A stretch of DNA of 35,529 nt from an uncultured Merdimonas sp. (GTDB lineage Bacteria > Bacillota > Clostridia > Lachnospirales > Lachnospiraceae). Where the stretch lies: the NCBI GenBank assembly GCA_944375725.1, contig CALWAZ010000138.1, positions 1 through 35,529 of the forward strand. Direction: 5' to 3'. Shown here piece after piece: positions 15,254-24,079 of this stretch (position 1 is its first letter; each line of letters starts with the position of its first letter). Made by a program: the position numbers and the translations under genes. The notes beneath the pieces were generated by a model, which ran no database searches, was not told the origin of the DNA, and saw only the letters and a program-made list of their open reading frames with translations.

Positions 15254-17479
15254 TTACAGTTCTCCCAGCAGTTCTCCGGTCTCCAGGCTGTACTCCTGTA
15301 CGCTGCCATCCTGAACCAGCAGGTAAAAGCTTTCTCCGATAAAGGTTCCCCGGCAGCTGTCGTATCCGTCTGCGCTGTTTTCCCTGACGATTTCCAGCCT
15401 CTTCACAAAGCTTCCGTTTTCATAGGAATACACCAGGTAAGCCTGCCGGAAAGCGTTCCCGGCCGTTCCTTCCGCCTCAAATCCAATCAGATTCCGCTCC
15501 GGGTCGATCAGGAGGCTTTTATAATCATAGAGAGCCGGGCTGTAATGATAGCCGTATCCGTCTCCCGCCAGCTCCAGCCGTGTCTGCTCCGAAACCTCCG
15601 CCGGATCATGGATGTCAAACATGGAAAGCTTCAGTCCTTTCTGCTCTCCGGTATCCTCATCTGCCTCAAATCCCAGCCCCAGAAGCAGATCGTCTCCATA
15701 AAAATGCAGATACTCGGAAAAGCCACTGACCTTCAGTTCAGAAAGAAGCTCAGGTTCCTCCGGGTTGCTTACATCCACCGCAAACAGCGGATCCATCTGC
15801 CGGAAAGTCACAAAATAAGCCGTATCTCCCAGGAAACGGGCTGAATATATCTGTTCGCCTGCAGCCAGCCCCTCGATCCTTCCTGTTATCTTCAGAGTCT
15901 CATCCAGCACATACAGACTGTTGGTCAGGCCCTCATTCTCCTCTTTCAGCACATAGGCATATCCCAGCACCTCTCCGGTCTCATCCTCTGTCATCCGAAG
16001 TCTGCCGCATTCGGTCACTGTGGCGGCTGCCCGCAGATAACCTCCGCTCTCATCCAGGCTGAAGCTGTCCAGAAGCCTGCCCGGCACACGCCCCTGGGCC
16101 TTCGCCAGGAATCTGCCGCTGTCATAGGAAAACCGCAGAATCTCTGTATAGTCTCTGACTGTTCCCGCATTGGAAACTGTCATGCCTTCCTGCTGTATCT
16201 CCTGAGCGTCCCCGTAAATCACCGATACCTGATCCTCATAGATGGAATGCCAGGATGACAGATAAATATTCTCCCGGCTTATATAAAACATGCCGCTGTC
16301 CGCCATTACCGCCCGGCTCTCCAGAATCTCCTCCGGCCTGCCGGGGTCAATGGACACCATGACCAGATATTCCTGGGCGTTTCCATCTTCCGGGCAGAAA
16401 ATGTCCTCCGCGGGAATCAGCTCTCCCTCCACTGCCGGAATATAAGAATGATAATCTGTCTCCTCTCTTCCTGTCTCAGGCACATAAAAACTGAAACAGT
16501 AGAAATATCCGTCAGCCAGCCGCGAAGTACTGTAGGCTCCGTCCACCCGAAGGGTCTTTTCAAGCTTCGGATTCGCCCGGTCTGAGATATCATAGAGATG
16601 GATCTTGGTATACTGATTGTGCGTGTACCACACATCTGTGCAGACAGCGGCCTCCTGGCTTTCCGCTGCAGAGTTTTCTCTGACACTTCCTTCCTGGGAT
16701 ACAAAATCCGCCGTATCATAACCGTCCTCCAGAACAATCAGAAGATCACCCTGTACATAAAATTCCCGGGGATACTCAAAATTTCCCACAAAGGCGGTTT
16801 CCTGGAGTCCCTTTTCTCCCCGGGTATCCACAATCTGTATTCCCTGAAAGTTCTTCCCATCCTCTCCCTTCCGTACAGCCAGCTGATAGAGATATCGGCC
16901 GTCATTTTTGATCCGGTCTCCTTCCTCCACACCCTCTGTCTGAACGTTTGTCTGTCCGTATTCTTTCACGCTTTCGTCCGCTGCGGCCTGGCTTCCTGCC
17001 ACAGCTCCCTGGAAGCTTTCTGTGCCGGCCTGCCCGGACTGTTCCGCCTCTCCGTTCTGAACCCAGATCTCCTCTGAGCCTCTTCCGAGAAGCTGGAAGA
17101 TCTCCTCATAGCTGCCCGCCGCAGACCGGATGGTATCCCGCTCTTCCTTTCCGTCTGCCGCAGAATCGTCTTCCGGCGTTTCTGTCTGTCCCTGGCTGCC
17201 GGAGATCCCCGCCGGTTCCGGGGACAGCAGTCCCATCCGGTATACTCCCAGAACCGCGGCTCCCATCAGGCAGACACAGGCCGCGGCAGCCAGCCCCCGG
17301 CGGAGCCCCGCCGTCCGGAAAAGACCCTTTCCCGTCTTCTTTTCCGAATAGCCTTCTGCCCGTTTTTCTTCGTAACTCTTTATATTTTCTTCGATCCATT
17401 CCGGCTTCAGGCTCTCCGGAACCGGAAGCTTCTCCCCGTCCGCCTTCAGCCTGTCCAGAAACTCTCTGCCTTTTTTCAT
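15254..17479 (-). CDS. Membrane-anchored secreted beta-propeller protein (PF09826-like)
   Basis: A 741-residue protein. A cytoplasmic N-terminal part of about 60 residues contains KLPVPESLKPEWIEENIKSYEEKR, followed by one membrane helix (about 61-80) and a Gly/Ser/Glu-rich linker. The large extracytoplasmic beta-propeller begins at the family signature TNVQTEGVEEGDRIKNDG (177-194) and shows repeated blade strands such as YLYQL, LIVLEDGYD, KIHLYDISD and LYVLDETL. Propellers of this family have unknown ligands. The gene overlaps the sigma factor gene by 4 bp, so the two are translationally coupled; the short cytoplasmic segment is in the position of an anti-sigma domain, but no zinc HxxxCxxC motif is present. 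No strong terminator follows. Confidence 0.85.
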   Translation of the reverse strand: MKKGREFLDRLKADGEKLPVPESLKPEWIEENIKSYEEKRAEGYSEKKTGKGLFRTAGLRRGLAAAACVCLMGAAVLGVYRMGLLSPEPAGISGSQGQTETPEDDSAADGKEERDTIRSAAGSYEEIFQLLGRGSEEIWVQNGEAEQSGQAGTESFQGAVAGSQAAADESVKEYGQTNVQTEGVEEGDRIKNDGRYLYQLAVRKGEDGKNFQGIQIVDTRGEKGLQETAFVGNFEYPREFYVQGDLLIVLEDGYDTADFVSQEGSVRENSAAESQEAAVCTDVWYTHNQYTKIHLYDISDRANPKLEKTLRVDGAYSTSRLADGYFYCFSFYVPETGREETDYHSYIPAVEGELIPAEDIFCPEDGNAQEYLVMVSIDPGRPEEILESRAVMADSGMFYISRENIYLSSWHSIYEDQVSVIYGDAQEIQQEGMTVSNAGTVRDYTEILRFSYDSGRFLAKAQGRVPGRLLDSFSLDESGGYLRAAATVTECGRLRMTEDETGEVLGYAYVLKEENEGLTNSLYVLDETLKITGRIEGLAAGEQIYSARFLGDTAYFVTFRQMDPLFAVDVSNPEEPELLSELKVSGFSEYLHFYGDDLLLGLGFEADEDTGEQKGLKLSMFDIHDPAEVSEQTRLELAGDGYGYHYSPALYDYKSLLIDPERNLIGFEAEGTAGNAFRQAYLVYSYENGSFVKRLEIVRENSADGYDSCRGTFIGESFYLLVQDGSVQEYSLETGELLGEL

Positions 17480-17973
17480 TCCTTCTCCTCCTTCTTCTGA
17501 AGCGCCTGCTCCAGCTTCTTCAGCGCCCGCCGGTACCGGGAGCGGATCGTGCTGTGCCGGCGTCCCAGCATTCCGGCAATCTCCTCTCCCTTATAACCGC
17601 CGAACACAAAAAGCAGCACAATCAGACGTTCCTCCTCATCCAGCCCGGAAAGCAGTTCCAGAATCTCCAGCCGTTCCGACAAATTCTGCTCCTGCAGTTC
17701 CTTCTCCCAGGCCTCCCGATCCTTTGCCGGATCTTCGGACAGGAATCCGTACCGTCCCTTTCTCCGCAGAGACCTGCGGCAGATATTGACCAGAATCTGA
17801 AAGATCCAGGCCCGGAAAGCCTCTTCCCTTTTCAATTCCCCGAAATGCTTCCAGGCAGCCAGCGCCGCATCCTGGACCGCATCCTCCGCGTCCTGAGGAT
17901 TTCCCAGATAATAGCAGGCAAACCGGTACAAATCCTGATACACTTCTCCATACAATTTCAAAAAACCTTCCAT
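17476..17973 (-). CDS. ECF-type RNA polymerase sigma factor
   Basis: A 165-residue two-domain sigma-70 protein. Region 2 is at about 5-75 (YQDLYRFACYYLGNPQDAEDAVQDAALAAWKHF, then FRAWIFQILVNICRR). Region 4 is at about 105-155 (LDEEERLIVLLFVFGGYKGEEIAGMLGRRHSTIRSRYRRALKKL). There is no region 1 or 3, the ECF layout. The ATG at 17973 has AGGTG 5 nt upstream; a GTG two codons earlier overlaps that site and is less likely. It is first of a coupled pair with the membrane beta-propeller, which is the candidate anti-sigma factor or sensor. Upstream, TGCAAC...GACTCT on the minus strand is a possible self-promoter, and a 14-bp perfect palindrome lies at 18028-18041. Confidence 0.92.
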   Translation of the reverse strand: MEGFLKLYGEVYQDLYRFACYYLGNPQDAEDAVQDAALAAWKHFGELKREEAFRAWIFQILVNICRRSLRRKGRYGFLSEDPAKDREAWEKELQEQNLSERLEILELLSGLDEEERLIVLLFVFGGYKGEEIAGMLGRRHSTIRSRYRRALKKLEQALQKKEEKE

Positions 17974-18027
17974 TCCCACACCTCATATGCATAGGACAGT
18001 CCCAGGAGACTGTGCCTTTATCCGTTC

Positions 18028-18041
18028 AGAAATGCATTTCT
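18028..18041. repeat. Perfect 14-bp palindrome in the ECF leader
   Basis: AGAAATGCATTTCT is self-complementary. It lies 55 bp upstream of the ECF sigma start, next to a 6-bp hairpin ACAGTC/GACTGT (17996-18013). It could be an operator or chance; nothing else supports a role. Confidence 0.3.
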
Positions 18042-18103
18042 ATAACATAAGAGTCTCACACCGTCCCAAATGTTGCAACCGGGAAAAATTTCTCCGCGGA
18101 AAC

Positions 18104-18179
18104 TGTCGAAAAACAGGAGAAAAATTCACCCTCTTTCCCCCTTCCTTTGACATATTTCGCAGAACGCCTTTTCTATAAT
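18104..18179 (+). promoter_or_regulatory. spoIIGA-sigE promoter with Spo0A boxes and long spacer
   Basis: Plus strand: -35 TTGACA (18147-18152) and perfect -10 TATAAT (18174-18179) are 21 bp apart instead of 17. A perfect 0A box TGTCGAA lies at 18104-18110, and a reverse one, TGTCAAA on the minus strand, overlaps the -35 (18146-18152). In B. subtilis spoIIG the -35 and -10 are 22 bp apart and Spo0A bound at the -35 makes the promoter work; this arrangement looks equivalent. Confidence 0.75.
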
Positions 18180-18202
18180 GGGGAACAGAAAGAAGGTGGA
18201 CT

Positions 18203-19033
18203 GTGTACTATGTGCTTTACATAGATGTGCTGTTTCTGGAAAACCTGCTGCTGGACTACCTGCTGCTGACTGTTACCGCCAGACTTTTAAAGCTCTCTGC
18301 CGGACGGATCCGCAGGTTCTTAAGCGCGGCTCTGGGGAGCGGACTGCTATGCCTGGTTTACGCGCTTTTTCCGGGCTGCCCTCCGGCTGGTTTCCTGCTT
18401 CTGCACACCGCCATCGCTGCTGTCATGGTCTGGCCGGGATTGAAAATCCGGAATCTGCGGATGCTTGGAAAGGCTCTGATTCTTCTTTATCTGTGCGGTT
18501 TTCTGCTGGGAGGAATCTTCGGCTTTCTTCAGAACTATATCCGTTTTCCTGTCTATCCCTTTCTCGGTCTTTCCATTTTAAGCTATTGGCTTCTGTCCCT
18601 GGGAATGGGCTGGCTTACCCGTTTCCGGCACAGAGAACGGCACATATATTCCGTAACTCTGGGCTTTCATGGCCGCGTCATAAAGCTCAGAGGGCTTGTG
18701 GATACAGGAAACGGACTTCGCGATCCTGTATTTGGGAAACCGGTCAGCATACTGACGAAGGAACTGCAGCTTGCCCTCTGCAGAGAAGACGAGGTGCTGT
18801 TCTATCCGGTGCCCTTTCACAGCATCGGAAAAAAAGCCGGCCTGCTGCCCGCATTTTACGCAGATTTTCTTCAGATCGAGTCCGGGGGCCGCACCCTTTG
18901 CCGTGTGGAACATCCTCTGCTCGGAGTTACCAAAGAACCACTTTCTTCCAAAAAGGAGTACGGCATTTTACTGCATCCGGAACTGCTGGAACCGAAATCA
19001 ATTTTAGGAGGAAATAAAGACAATGCTGATTAA
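18203..19033 (+). CDS. spoIIGA: Sigma-E processing aspartic peptidase SpoIIGA
   Basis: Membrane protease that cleaves pro-sigma-E in the mother cell after engulfment signalling. The 276 residues hold about five membrane helices (residues 3-138), followed by a cytoplasmic retropepsin-like domain with the active-site motif [11 protein letters not shown] (Asp167). The start is a GTG at 18203 behind [22 protein letters not shown] is the usual family N-terminus. The 3' end overlaps sigE by 11 bp, so protease and substrate are made together. Transcription should come from the adjacent Spo0A-type promoter with a leader of only about 16 nt. Confidence 0.96.
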   Translation: MYYVLYIDVLFLENLLLDYLLLTVTARLLKLSAGRIRRFLSAALGSGLLCLVYALFPGCPPAGFLLLHTAIAAVMVWPGLKIRNLRMLGKALILLYLCGFLLGGIFGFLQNYIRFPVYPFLGLSILSYWLLSLGMGWLTRFRHRERHIYSVTLGFHGRVIKLRGLVDTGNGLRDPVFGKPVSILTKELQLALCREDEVLFYPVPFHSIGKKAGLLPAFYADFLQIESGGRTLCRVEHPLLGVTKEPLSSKKEYGILLHPELLEPKSILGGNKDNAD

Positions 19034-19763
19034 AGTGGCAATTCCAAACCAGATTCAGTTAAAACTGGTCCCGAATTTTTCTGCTCTCTTTATGGGAAAG
19101 CAGAATGACGTTCATTATATCGGAGGCGCGGAGGTTCTCCCCGCTCCCCTGGAAGCGGAGGAGGAAGCCCGGGCCATCCGGGAGCTTGGAACCGAGACGG
19201 GAAGCGCCGCCCGCTCCCTCCTCATTGAACATAATCTCCGCCTGGTAGTCTACATAGCAAAAAAATTCGACAATACAGGCGTAGGCGTGGAAGATCTGAT
19301 TTCCATCGGAACCATCGGCCTCATCAAAGCCATCAACACCTTCAACAGTGGAAAAAACATCAAGCTGGCCACCTACGCCTCCCGCTGCATTGAAAATGAG
19401 ATTCTCATGTACCTGCGCCGGAACAATAAAACCCGGCTGGAGGTGTCCATTGATGAGCCTCTGAACGTGGACTGGGACGGAAACGAGCTTCTTCTCTCGG
19501 ATATTCTGGGAACAGATGAAGATGTCATTTACCGGGACATTGAGACAGAGATGGAACGGAAGCTGCTGGATAAGGCCATTCAGAAGCTGTCAGAACGGGA
19601 ACGCACCATTGTGGAGCTCCGCTTCGGACTGAAAAACCCCATGGGCAAGGAAATGACCCAGAAGGAAGTGGCGGATCTGCTGGGCATCTCCCAGTCCTAT
19701 ATCTCCAGGCTGGAAAAGAAGATCATCCGGCGGCTGAAAAAGGAAATCATGCGGTATGAATAA
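19023..19763 (+). CDS. sigE: Mother-cell sigma factor SigE (pro-form)
   Basis: Early mother-cell sigma factor made as an inactive precursor. The 246 residues start with a pro-sequence of about 28 residues ([20 protein letters not shown]); the expected SpoIIGA cut is just before the conserved [12 protein letters not shown]. Region 2 reads [39 protein letters not shown], then [22 protein letters not shown]. Region 4 reads [31 protein letters not shown]. The ATG has AGGAGG about 11 nt upstream, within the end of spoIIGA. A strong hairpin closes the operon, so sigG is not co-transcribed here. Confidence 0.97.
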   Translation: MLIKVAIPNQIQLKLVPNFSALFMGKQNDVHYIGGAEVLPAPLEAEEEARAIRELGTETGSAARSLLIEHNLRLVVYIAKKFDNTGVGVEDLISIGTIGLIKAINTFNSGKNIKLATYASRCIENEILMYLRRNNKTRLEVSIDEPLNVDWDGNELLLSDILGTDEDVIYRDIETEMERKLLDKAIQKLSERERTIVELRFGLKNPMGKEMTQKEVADLLGISQSYISRLEKKIIRRLKKEIMRYE

Positions 19764-19809
19764 GAACGGTGCCACCGGATAGTCCGGGCAGACCCCGCAG
19801 TTTAAGGAA

Positions 19810-19865
19810 GAGAGTCCGGCGGAGCTTTCTGGCTTTGAAAAACCAGAAAGCTCCGCCGGACTCTC
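19810..19865. terminator. Terminator between sigE and the aldehyde dehydrogenase gene
   Basis: A perfect 23-bp stem (arms 19810-19832 and 19843-19865, outer bases GAGAGTCCGG/CCGGACTCTC) around a 10-nt loop, followed on the plus strand by TTTCTTTCG. It sits between convergent genes and likely serves both. Confidence 0.85.
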
Positions 19866-19892
19866 TTTCTTTCGCGGTCTTCGGAACCTCTT

Positions 19893-21275
19893 TTATTTCA
19901 GAAACATTCTTATCATTTTATCCTTCATCTTCGTGTAGGGCTGATACCGCATGGGCAGATCCAGCCAGGTATACTTCTTTACGATACTCTTCTCATGGCT
20001 GAAGGTCTCAAAGCTCTTCTTCCCGTGATAAGAGCCCATGCCGCTGTTTCCTACGCCGCCGAAGCCCATGGCTGAGGTGGCCAGATGAACGATGGTGTCA
20101 TTAACGCACCCGCCGCCAAAGGAGGCTCTTTTCAGGAACATCCGCTCCACCTGCTTATCCTGCGTAAAGATATACAGGGCCAGGGGCTTGGGACGGCTGT
20201 TTACAAAGGCAAGGGCCTCTTCCATGGAATCCACGGTCAGTATGGGAAGCACAGGGCCGAAGATTTCTTCCTGCATGACCGGATCCCCCGGCTCCACATG
20301 ATCCAGGACTGCAGGCTCAATCTGAAGAGTTTCCGGACTGCTTTTTCCGCCCCATACCAGCTTGTCCCGGTCTATCAGTCCCAGAATCCGGTCGAAATGC
20401 TTCCGGTTGATGATTTTTCCGTAATCCGGATTTTCCAGAGGACGCTCCCCGTACATGCGGACAATCTCTTTCTTTATATACGCCAGAAGCTGATCCTTTA
20501 CCTTTTTGTGTGCCAGCACATAATCAGGCGCCACACAGGTCTGGCCGCAGTTCAGATACTTTCCAAATACCAGCCTTCTGGCAGCCAGCTTCAGGTTGGC
20601 GTGCTCGTCGATGATGCAGGGGCTCTTTCCGCCCAGCTCCAGCGTAACGGGGGTCAGATGGGCGCTGGCCTTTTCCATCACCAGTTTTCCCACATTGACG
20701 CCTCCGGTAAAGAAAATATAATCAAATTTCTGGGCAAGCAGTCCCTGGTTTTCCTGTCTGCCTCCCTCCACTACAGCCACATACTCTTCCGGGAAGACGC
20801 CGCGCAGCAGTCTGGCCATCACGGCCGAGGTCTCCGGGGAATAGGCGGAGGGCTTTACCACACAGCAGTTTCCTGCCGCCAGGGCGCCGATCAGAGGCTC
20901 CAGCGTGAGAAGCACCGGATAATTCCAGGGGGACATCACAAGAACGACTCCGTAGGGCTCCTGCACGGTAAAACTTCTGGCATGAAACTGCGCCAGCGGT
21001 GTGCGGACTCTCCGATCCCGGCTCCAGGAGCGCAGATGCCGCTTCACATAGCCCAGCTCAGACAGGGTCAGGCCCACCTCACACATATACCCCTCCGTGC
21101 GGGATTTTCCCAAATCCGCCTTCATGGCCCGGCAGAGCTCTTCCTCCCCGTCCCGGAGCGCCTTCTCCAGCCGCTCCAGGGCCTGAAGCCGTCTCTGTAC
21201 AGAAAGGGTCTCTCCCTTCGCAAAATAGGCTCTCTGCTTTTCCACCAGCTGCTCCAGCTTCTTATCCGTCTCCAT
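19893..21275 (-). CDS. Aldehyde dehydrogenase (class 3-like)
   Basis: NAD(P)-dependent oxidation of aldehydes to acids. The 460 residues are of the short class-3/fatty-aldehyde type without an N-terminal extension. The cofactor domain has VLVMSPWNYP and the glycine motif FFTGGVNVGK. The catalytic residues are Glu213 (LELGGKSP) and Cys247 (NCGQTCVAPDY), and EEIFGPVLPI follows. The C-terminus ends in basic KMKDKMIRMFLK, which in class-3 enzymes can be membrane-associated. It follows the iron alcohol dehydrogenase by 6 bp, so the pair would interconvert an alcohol, its aldehyde and the acid. Substrate is not predictable; medium or long-chain aldehydes are a reasonable guess from the class-3 resemblance. 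Confidence 0.93.
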   Translation of the reverse strand: METDKKLEQLVEKQRAYFAKGETLSVQRRLQALERLEKALRDGEEELCRAMKADLGKSRTEGYMCEVGLTLSELGYVKRHLRSWSRDRRVRTPLAQFHARSFTVQEPYGVVLVMSPWNYPVLLTLEPLIGALAAGNCCVVKPSAYSPETSAVMARLLRGVFPEEYVAVVEGGRQENQGLLAQKFDYIFFTGGVNVGKLVMEKASAHLTPVTLELGGKSPCIIDEHANLKLAARRLVFGKYLNCGQTCVAPDYVLAHKKVKDQLLAYIKKEIVRMYGERPLENPDYGKIINRKHFDRILGLIDRDKLVWGGKSSPETLQIEPAVLDHVEPGDPVMQEEIFGPVLPILTVDSMEEALAFVNSRPKPLALYIFTQDKQVERMFLKRASFGGGCVNDTIVHLATSAMGFGGVGNSGMGSYHGKKSFETFSHEKSIVKKYTWLDLPMRYQPYTKMKDKMIRMFLK

Positions 21276-21281
21276 TGTCTC

Positions 21282-22481
21282 TTACTCCTTTACCGCGTAA
21301 TAGATCTCTTCCAGCTCTTTTCTGTTCATCAGCTTCGGCACCGGATACAGAGGATTGGCCTCCTTATCCGCATGCTCCGCCATCATAGGAATGTCCTCCT
21401 CCTGAATGCCGGACAGCTTCCGGGGGATTCCCATGGAATCATTCATCTCCTGCACCCAGTCGATGAAAAGCCGGGCCGTATCCCCATCGCTGAGGGCCGT
21501 ATCCACCACTCCGGTATTCCGGGCCAGAGAGGCCAGCTTCTTCTCGCAGGAAGCTCCATACATGCGAAGAACAATGGGAAGCAGCACCGCGTTCGCCAGC
21601 CCGTGGGGTGTGCCGTACTGGCCGCCCAGGGAATGAGCCACCGCGTGCACATAGCCCACATAGGATTTCGTAAAGGCCACGCCTGCGCAGTAAGCCGCTT
21701 TCAGCATGCCTTTTCTGGCGGCTTTATTATGGCCGTCATCGTAGGCGGCTTTCAGATATTGATGAATCAGGCGGACAGCCTCTTCCGCCATAGCCCTCGT
21801 CTCCCTGGTGGTAGAGCCGCCGATATACGCCTCCACCGCGTGGGTCAGGGCATCCATTCCGGTGGAAGCTGTGATGTTCTTTGGCAGTCCCACCGTCTCG
21901 TGGTAATCCAGCACCGCGTAGAGAGGGATCAGGCTGAAATCATTGATGGGATATTTATGATGCTTTACGCTGTCTGTGATGACAGCGGCCAGGGTCGTCT
22001 CGCTTCCGGTTCCCGCCGTGGTGGGAACCGCAATCAGCAGAGGCAGCCTCTTATGTACCTTCAGAAGTCCCTTCATCTGGCTGATGCTCTGATTCGGCTT
22101 CACGATCCTCGCCCCCGCCGCCTTGGCGCAGTCCATGGAGGAGCCTCCTCCAAAGGCAATGATCGCCTGGGCCTCATTTTCCAGGTAAAGCTCCCTTGCC
22201 TCCTCCACGTTCCAGATGGTGGGGTTGGCCACTGTGCGGTCATAGACACAGCAGTCGATGCCGTTCTCCTCCAGTGTCTTTTCCAGAAAATCCGTCAGTC
22301 CGGCGGAACGGATTCCCGCGTCTGTCACCAGCATAACGGAATCCACCTTCCACTTCCGGCATACCTCCGGTATCTCCTTTACAGAATGGAGCAGCTTCGG
22401 CTTTCGATAGGGGAGAAAGGGCAGAGCCGCCCGAAAGGCTTTCTGAAAAATTCTGCAGTATACTCTTCTTACAACAAACAT
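21282..22481 (-). CDS. Iron-containing alcohol dehydrogenase
   Basis: A 399-residue group III Fe-dependent dehydrogenase. The NAD(P)-binding GGGSSMDCAKA is at 111-121 and VPTTAGTGSE at 152-161. The metal ligands are Asp210 and His214 (GMDALTHA), His279 and His293 (TPHG), with the catalytic His283 in VHAVAHSLGGQYG. The ATG at 22481 is preceded by CAGGAG 8 nt upstream; 29 further in-frame codons upstream lack such a site and family similarity. It leads a two-gene operon with the aldehyde dehydrogenase. Upstream, TTGATAAATCAA (22554-22565) is an imperfect palindrome that could bind a regulator; it does not match a Rex site well. The pair lies between ftsZ and spoIIGA, which are usually adjacent in Clostridia. 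Confidence 0.93.
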   Translation of the reverse strand: MFVVRRVYCRIFQKAFRAALPFLPYRKPKLLHSVKEIPEVCRKWKVDSVMLVTDAGIRSAGLTDFLEKTLEENGIDCCVYDRTVANPTIWNVEEARELYLENEAQAIIAFGGGSSMDCAKAAGARIVKPNQSISQMKGLLKVHKRLPLLIAVPTTAGTGSETTLAAVITDSVKHHKYPINDFSLIPLYAVLDYHETVGLPKNITASTGMDALTHAVEAYIGGSTTRETRAMAEEAVRLIHQYLKAAYDDGHNKAARKGMLKAAYCAGVAFTKSYVGYVHAVAHSLGGQYGTPHGLANAVLLPIVLRMYGASCEKKLASLARNTGVVDTALSDGDTARLFIDWVQEMNDSMGIPRKLSGIQEEDIPMMAEHADKEANPLYPVPKLMNRKELEEIYYAVKE

Positions 22482-22624
22482 GGTTTTTACTCCTGTATTA
22501 TGAAAACTTCTTTCCTTATACTGCCCCATATTTCCAGAAAAATCAAGTACTTTTTGATAAATCAACATCTTCCGCCGTCAAAAGAACCGAAAGCTTTTCC
22601 GCCCCTCCATGGGAAACAGGGCGC

Positions 22625-22676
22625 AAAAAAAGAAGCCGCTGCGGGCCAGATTCTCGTCTGCCCCGCAACAGGCTTC
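22625..22676 (-). terminator. ftsZ terminator
   Basis: Minus strand: GAAGCC, GCGGG and CAGA pair with TCTG, CCCGC and GGCTTC with small bulges, followed by TTTTTTT (22625-22631). It begins 17 bp after the ftsZ stop and ends the dcw series. Confidence 0.85.
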
Positions 22677-22693
22677 CTGTCATGCTCTCATTT

Positions 22694-23869
22694 TTATTTG
22701 TTTCTCTGAAGAAACTCCGGAATCTTGATCTCCGTCTCCGGAATTCTGCTCTCCGGCCGCTTCGGCTTATTCAGGCCCGGCAGAGGCTTGAAGGACGGTG
22801 TCTCTGTCTGGGCAGCCGCTGTCTGGCTGTGAGCCGCCGTGGAAGACGCTGCTGTCTTGGAAGCAGTGCCGGAAAACTTTCCAAAGCTGCTGCTCTTGGG
22901 CAGTACCTTTGTGGAGCTCTTCTCATCCAGTCCCGTAGCGATAACGGTGATCGACGCCTCATCGGTGTATGTATCATCATACATGGCACCAAAGATAATA
23001 TTCGCGTCCTCGCCGGCCAGATCCTGTACGTAGCTGGCTGCGTCGTTTGCGTCCATCAGAGAAATGTCTCCGGAAATATTGATGATGACATGGGACGCTC
23101 CCACGATGGTAGTCTCCAGAAGCGGGCTGGCAACTGCCTGCTTCACCGCGTCAAGGGCCTTGTCATCGCCCTTTCCGGTACCGATTCCGATATGAGCGAT
23201 ACCCTTGTCTGTCATAACAGTCTGTACATCCGCGAAATCCAGATTGATCAGAGCCGGCAGATTGATCAGATCCGTGATGCCCTGCACTGCCTGCTGCAGC
23301 ACCTCATCCGCTTTCTTCAGCGCGTCCGGCATGGTAGTACGCCGGTCCACGATCTCCAGAAGCTTGTCATTGGGGATCACAATCAGAGTATCCACGCTCT
23401 CTTTCAGCTTCTGGATACCCGCCAGCGCGTTATTCATACGTGTCTTTGCCTCAAACTTGAAAGGCTTGGTCACCACGCCTACTGTCAGAATTCCCATATC
23501 CTTCGCAAGTCTGGCCACCACCGGCGCTCCTCCGGTGCCTGTGCCGCCGCCCATTCCGCAGGTGACGAACACCATGTCAGCTCCCTGAATGGCTTCCTTG
23601 ATCTCTTCCATACTCTCTTCCGCGGCCTTCTCACCGATTTCCGGCTTCGCCCCGGCTCCGAGTCCCTTGGTCAGCTTCTCGCCGATCTGAATCGTCTTCT
23701 CCGCCTTACACAGCTGCAGAGCCTGCCTGTCCGTATTGATCCCTATAAACTCTACTCCGCCAATCTGTTCATCTATCATCCGGTTCACGGCATTATTTCC
23801 GGCACCGCCGTCTCCAATCACAATAATTCTCGCCGCCGATTCCGTGTCATTCATCATAATCTCAAGCAA
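22694..23869 (-). CDS. ftsZ: Cell division protein FtsZ
   Basis: Tubulin-like GTPase forming the Z ring. The 391 residues contain GINTDRQAL, the tubulin signature GGGTGTG (107-113), and the T7-loop region NLDFADV, whose Asp completes GTP hydrolysis in the next subunit. A variable Ala/Ser/Thr linker follows (about 320-370), then the C-terminal tail IPEFLQRNK that binds membrane anchors. The start is a TTG at 23869 with GGAGG 8 nt upstream; an ATG pair four codons later has a worse spacing. The first glycine loop reads [11 protein letters not shown], where most FtsZ have Val rather than Asp20. It has its own promoter in the 210-bp gap after ftsQ, and no ftsA is adjacent, as usual in this lineage. 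Confidence 0.97.
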   Translation of the reverse strand: MLEIMMNDTESAARIIVIGDGGAGNNAVNRMIDEQIGGVEFIGINTDRQALQLCKAEKTIQIGEKLTKGLGAGAKPEIGEKAAEESMEEIKEAIQGADMVFVTCGMGGGTGTGGAPVVARLAKDMGILTVGVVTKPFKFEAKTRMNNALAGIQKLKESVDTLIVIPNDKLLEIVDRRTTMPDALKKADEVLQQAVQGITDLINLPALINLDFADVQTVMTDKGIAHIGIGTGKGDDKALDAVKQAVASPLLETTIVGASHVIINISGDISLMDANDAASYVQDLAGEDANIIFGAMYDDTYTDEASITVIATGLDEKSSTKVLPKSSSFGKFSGTASKTAASSTAAHSQTAAAQTETPSFKPLPGLNKPKRPESRIPETEIKIPEFLQRNK

Positions 23870-23960
23870 GATCCTGTCCTCCTATCCCTGTTCCTGTCTA
23901 TCCTGATATTTCTAATCTATCTCTCTGAAATCTTATCTTCGGAATTTTCTCATACAATAT

Positions 23961-23989
23961 ATGATAACTTTTTTTCCATAATTAATCAA
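23961..23989 (-). promoter_or_regulatory. Promoter of ftsZ
   Basis: Minus strand: -35 TTGATT (23984-23989), 17-bp spacer, -10 TATCAT (23961-23966), giving a leader of about 85 nt before the TTG start. Confidence 0.6.
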
Positions 23990-24079
23990 CCTTTATTTAT
24001 AAGTTTTCCAAAAAATATTTTTCCTATTCAGACCCTGGAAGAATTGTAAAAATGGCGGAAAAACGCGGCTTTTTCCTCC

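Noticed and set aside
20085..22709. An 874-codon open frame on the plus strand
   Set aside because: It lies entirely antisense to the well-supported dehydrogenase pair, its translation is Gln/His/Arg-rich without domains, and it has no ribosome-binding site; it is a by-product of codon bias.
22682..24049. A 455-codon plus-strand open frame over ftsZ
   Set aside because: Mirror of the ftsZ coding frame; no family resemblance.
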